In this document: positions 4,953 through 5,581 of the stretch, one piece after another
Numbering within the stretch: the first letter of the stretch is position 1
Layout: every line of letters begins with the position of its first letter
Assembly: GCA_965178525.1 (NCBI GenBank)
Contig: CBCXVS010000396.1
Span: 1 to 5,581 of the forward strand
DNA from: CBCXVS01 sp965178525
GTDB lineage: Bacteria; Tectomicrobia; Entotheonellia; Entotheonellales; Entotheonellaceae
Length of the DNA stretch: 5,581 nucleotides
Reading direction: 5' to 3'
Notes under the pieces: model-generated
What the model saw: the letters and a program-made list of their open reading frames with translations, nothing else
What the model was told of the DNA's origin: nothing
Databases searched by the model: none
Position numbers and translations under genes: made by a program

Positions 4953-5549
4953 ATGCAAGGTTGGACCAAAGGTTTCAGAATGAGGTTCTGGGTTGGTACG
5001 CTGGCGACGCTCATGGTGATGGGGCTCTTCGCCGCCGCCTTGGCCGAGGAAAAGCCACAGTACGGCGGTGTCATGAAGGTCGCCATTTCCGGCGATCCCC
5101 CAAGTCTGGACATGCATCAGGAGACGACTTTCAAGGTCAAAATCCCCATGTCTACCTGTTATAACACCCTGGTCATCTTCGATCCGCATGGATTTCCGAA
5201 GATTATTGGCGATTTGGCCAAATCTTGGACATCCTCCAAAGACGGCATGACCTGGACCTTCAAGCTGCACGAGGGCGTGAAATTTCACGACGGCAGTGAG
5301 TTGACATCTGCTGATGTCAAGGCCAGTTGGGAGAAGATTGTCTGGCCTCCCAAGGGGACGATCAGTACGAAAAAGAGCTACTACGGGATGATCAAAAGTA
5401 TCGAAGCGCCCGATCCCTACGCTGCCTCGTTCCTGTCGATGCTGGCCTACCCGCACAATTTTATCTTTGCCAAAAAGTATCTCGATCAAGACATGAATTA
5501 CTACAAAAAAAACGTTATGGGTACCGGCCCCTTCCCACGAAATAACTGA
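4953..5549 (+). CDS. ABC transporter substrate-binding protein, family 5 (DppA/OppA/NikA type), truncated N-terminal part
   Basis: ATG at 4953-4955 is chosen because AAGGAG (4939-4944) lies 8 nt upstream; the ATG at 4947 is too close and the upstream TTG at 4878 lacks support. Residues 1-31 form a signal peptide (basic start, then a hydrophobic run ending AAALA), without a lipobox cysteine. The mature start YGGVMKVAISGDPPSLDMHQ and the block WTFKLHEGVKFHDGSELTSADVKASWEKI (101-129) are diagnostic of SBP_bac_5 proteins, which bind peptides, nickel or other solutes in the periplasm for an ABC importer. Family members usually have about 500-550 residues. This one stops after 198, immediately after MGTGPF, a conserved motif normally followed by several hundred more residues. 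The last residues, PRNN, and the next 32 nt in any frame do not resemble the family. It is either a truncated gene or sequence joined at a break near 5535. No permease or ATPase gene is in the window. Confidence 0.85.
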   Translation: MQGWTKGFRMRFWVGTLATLMVMGLFAAALAEEKPQYGGVMKVAISGDPPSLDMHQETTFKVKIPMSTCYNTLVIFDPHGFPKIIGDLAKSWTSSKDGMTWTFKLHEGVKFHDGSELTSADVKASWEKIVWPPKGTISTKKSYYGMIKSIEAPDPYAASFLSMLAYPHNFIFAKKYLDQDMNYYKKNVMGTGPFPRNN

Positions 5550-5581
5550 CTCCGAACAGGCGCACCACTCCCGTTCAGGCT

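Noticed and set aside
4923..5489. A long minus-strand open frame of 188 codons opposite the substrate-binding protein gene.
   Set aside because: It mirrors the strongly supported plus-strand gene, has no ribosome binding site and no recognisable domain.

Overview
The window looks like a piece of a chromosome from a Gram-negative-type bacterium with moderately high GC. Two proteins carry Sec signal peptides, and the genes have clear AGGAG-type ribosome binding sites. The intergenic gaps hold several kinds of short tandem repeat. Together with a DppA/OppA-like binding protein and a GH15 hydrolase, this recalls Nitrospirota or NC10-type genomes, but that placement is an impression from memory and has low confidence. 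No rRNA, tRNA, CRISPR array, transposase or phage gene was seen.

Layout. Everything from 98 to 4538 is encoded on the minus strand and is read from right to left. First comes an ECF sigma factor (3918-4538), then a small zinc-binding (ZAS/zf-HC2) anti-sigma factor (3606-3890), then a secreted cupredoxin-like protein (3024-3497). Next are a TVP38/TMEM64 (VTT/DedA-superfamily) membrane protein (2075-2803) and a GH15 trehalase/glucoamylase-like hydrolase (98-1899). The hydrolase is split by a one-base frameshift near 1411. On the plus strand, divergent from the sigma operon, is a family 5 (peptide/nickel-type) ABC transporter substrate-binding protein (4953-5549). It stops after only about 198 codons, and its last residues no longer fit the family.

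How the parts fit. The most coherent unit is the sigma, anti-sigma and cupredoxin-like set. A good housekeeping promoter (TTGACA, 17 bp, extended TAGCGT) precedes the sigma gene. An ECF-type promoter (GTAACC, 15 bp, CGTC) lies between the anti-sigma gene and the cupredoxin-like gene, and its -35 box is one arm of a perfect 8-bp hairpin that overlaps the anti-sigma stop codon. The simplest reading is that the sigma factor and its redox- or zinc-sensitive partner are made constitutively and the secreted protein is their local target. The secreted protein is itself odd: it keeps the cupredoxin cysteine position, but the residues at the expected His, His and Met ligand positions are Tyr, Asn and Tyr.

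The gaps on either side of the VTT gene hold heptamer repeats (AGCTGAY and GGACTGA), a 16-nt inverted repeat, a 12-nt direct repeat and a separate 63-nt palindromic element. A GCGAAGG triplet repeat follows the GH15 gene. These may be parts of small non-coding repeat families in this genome.
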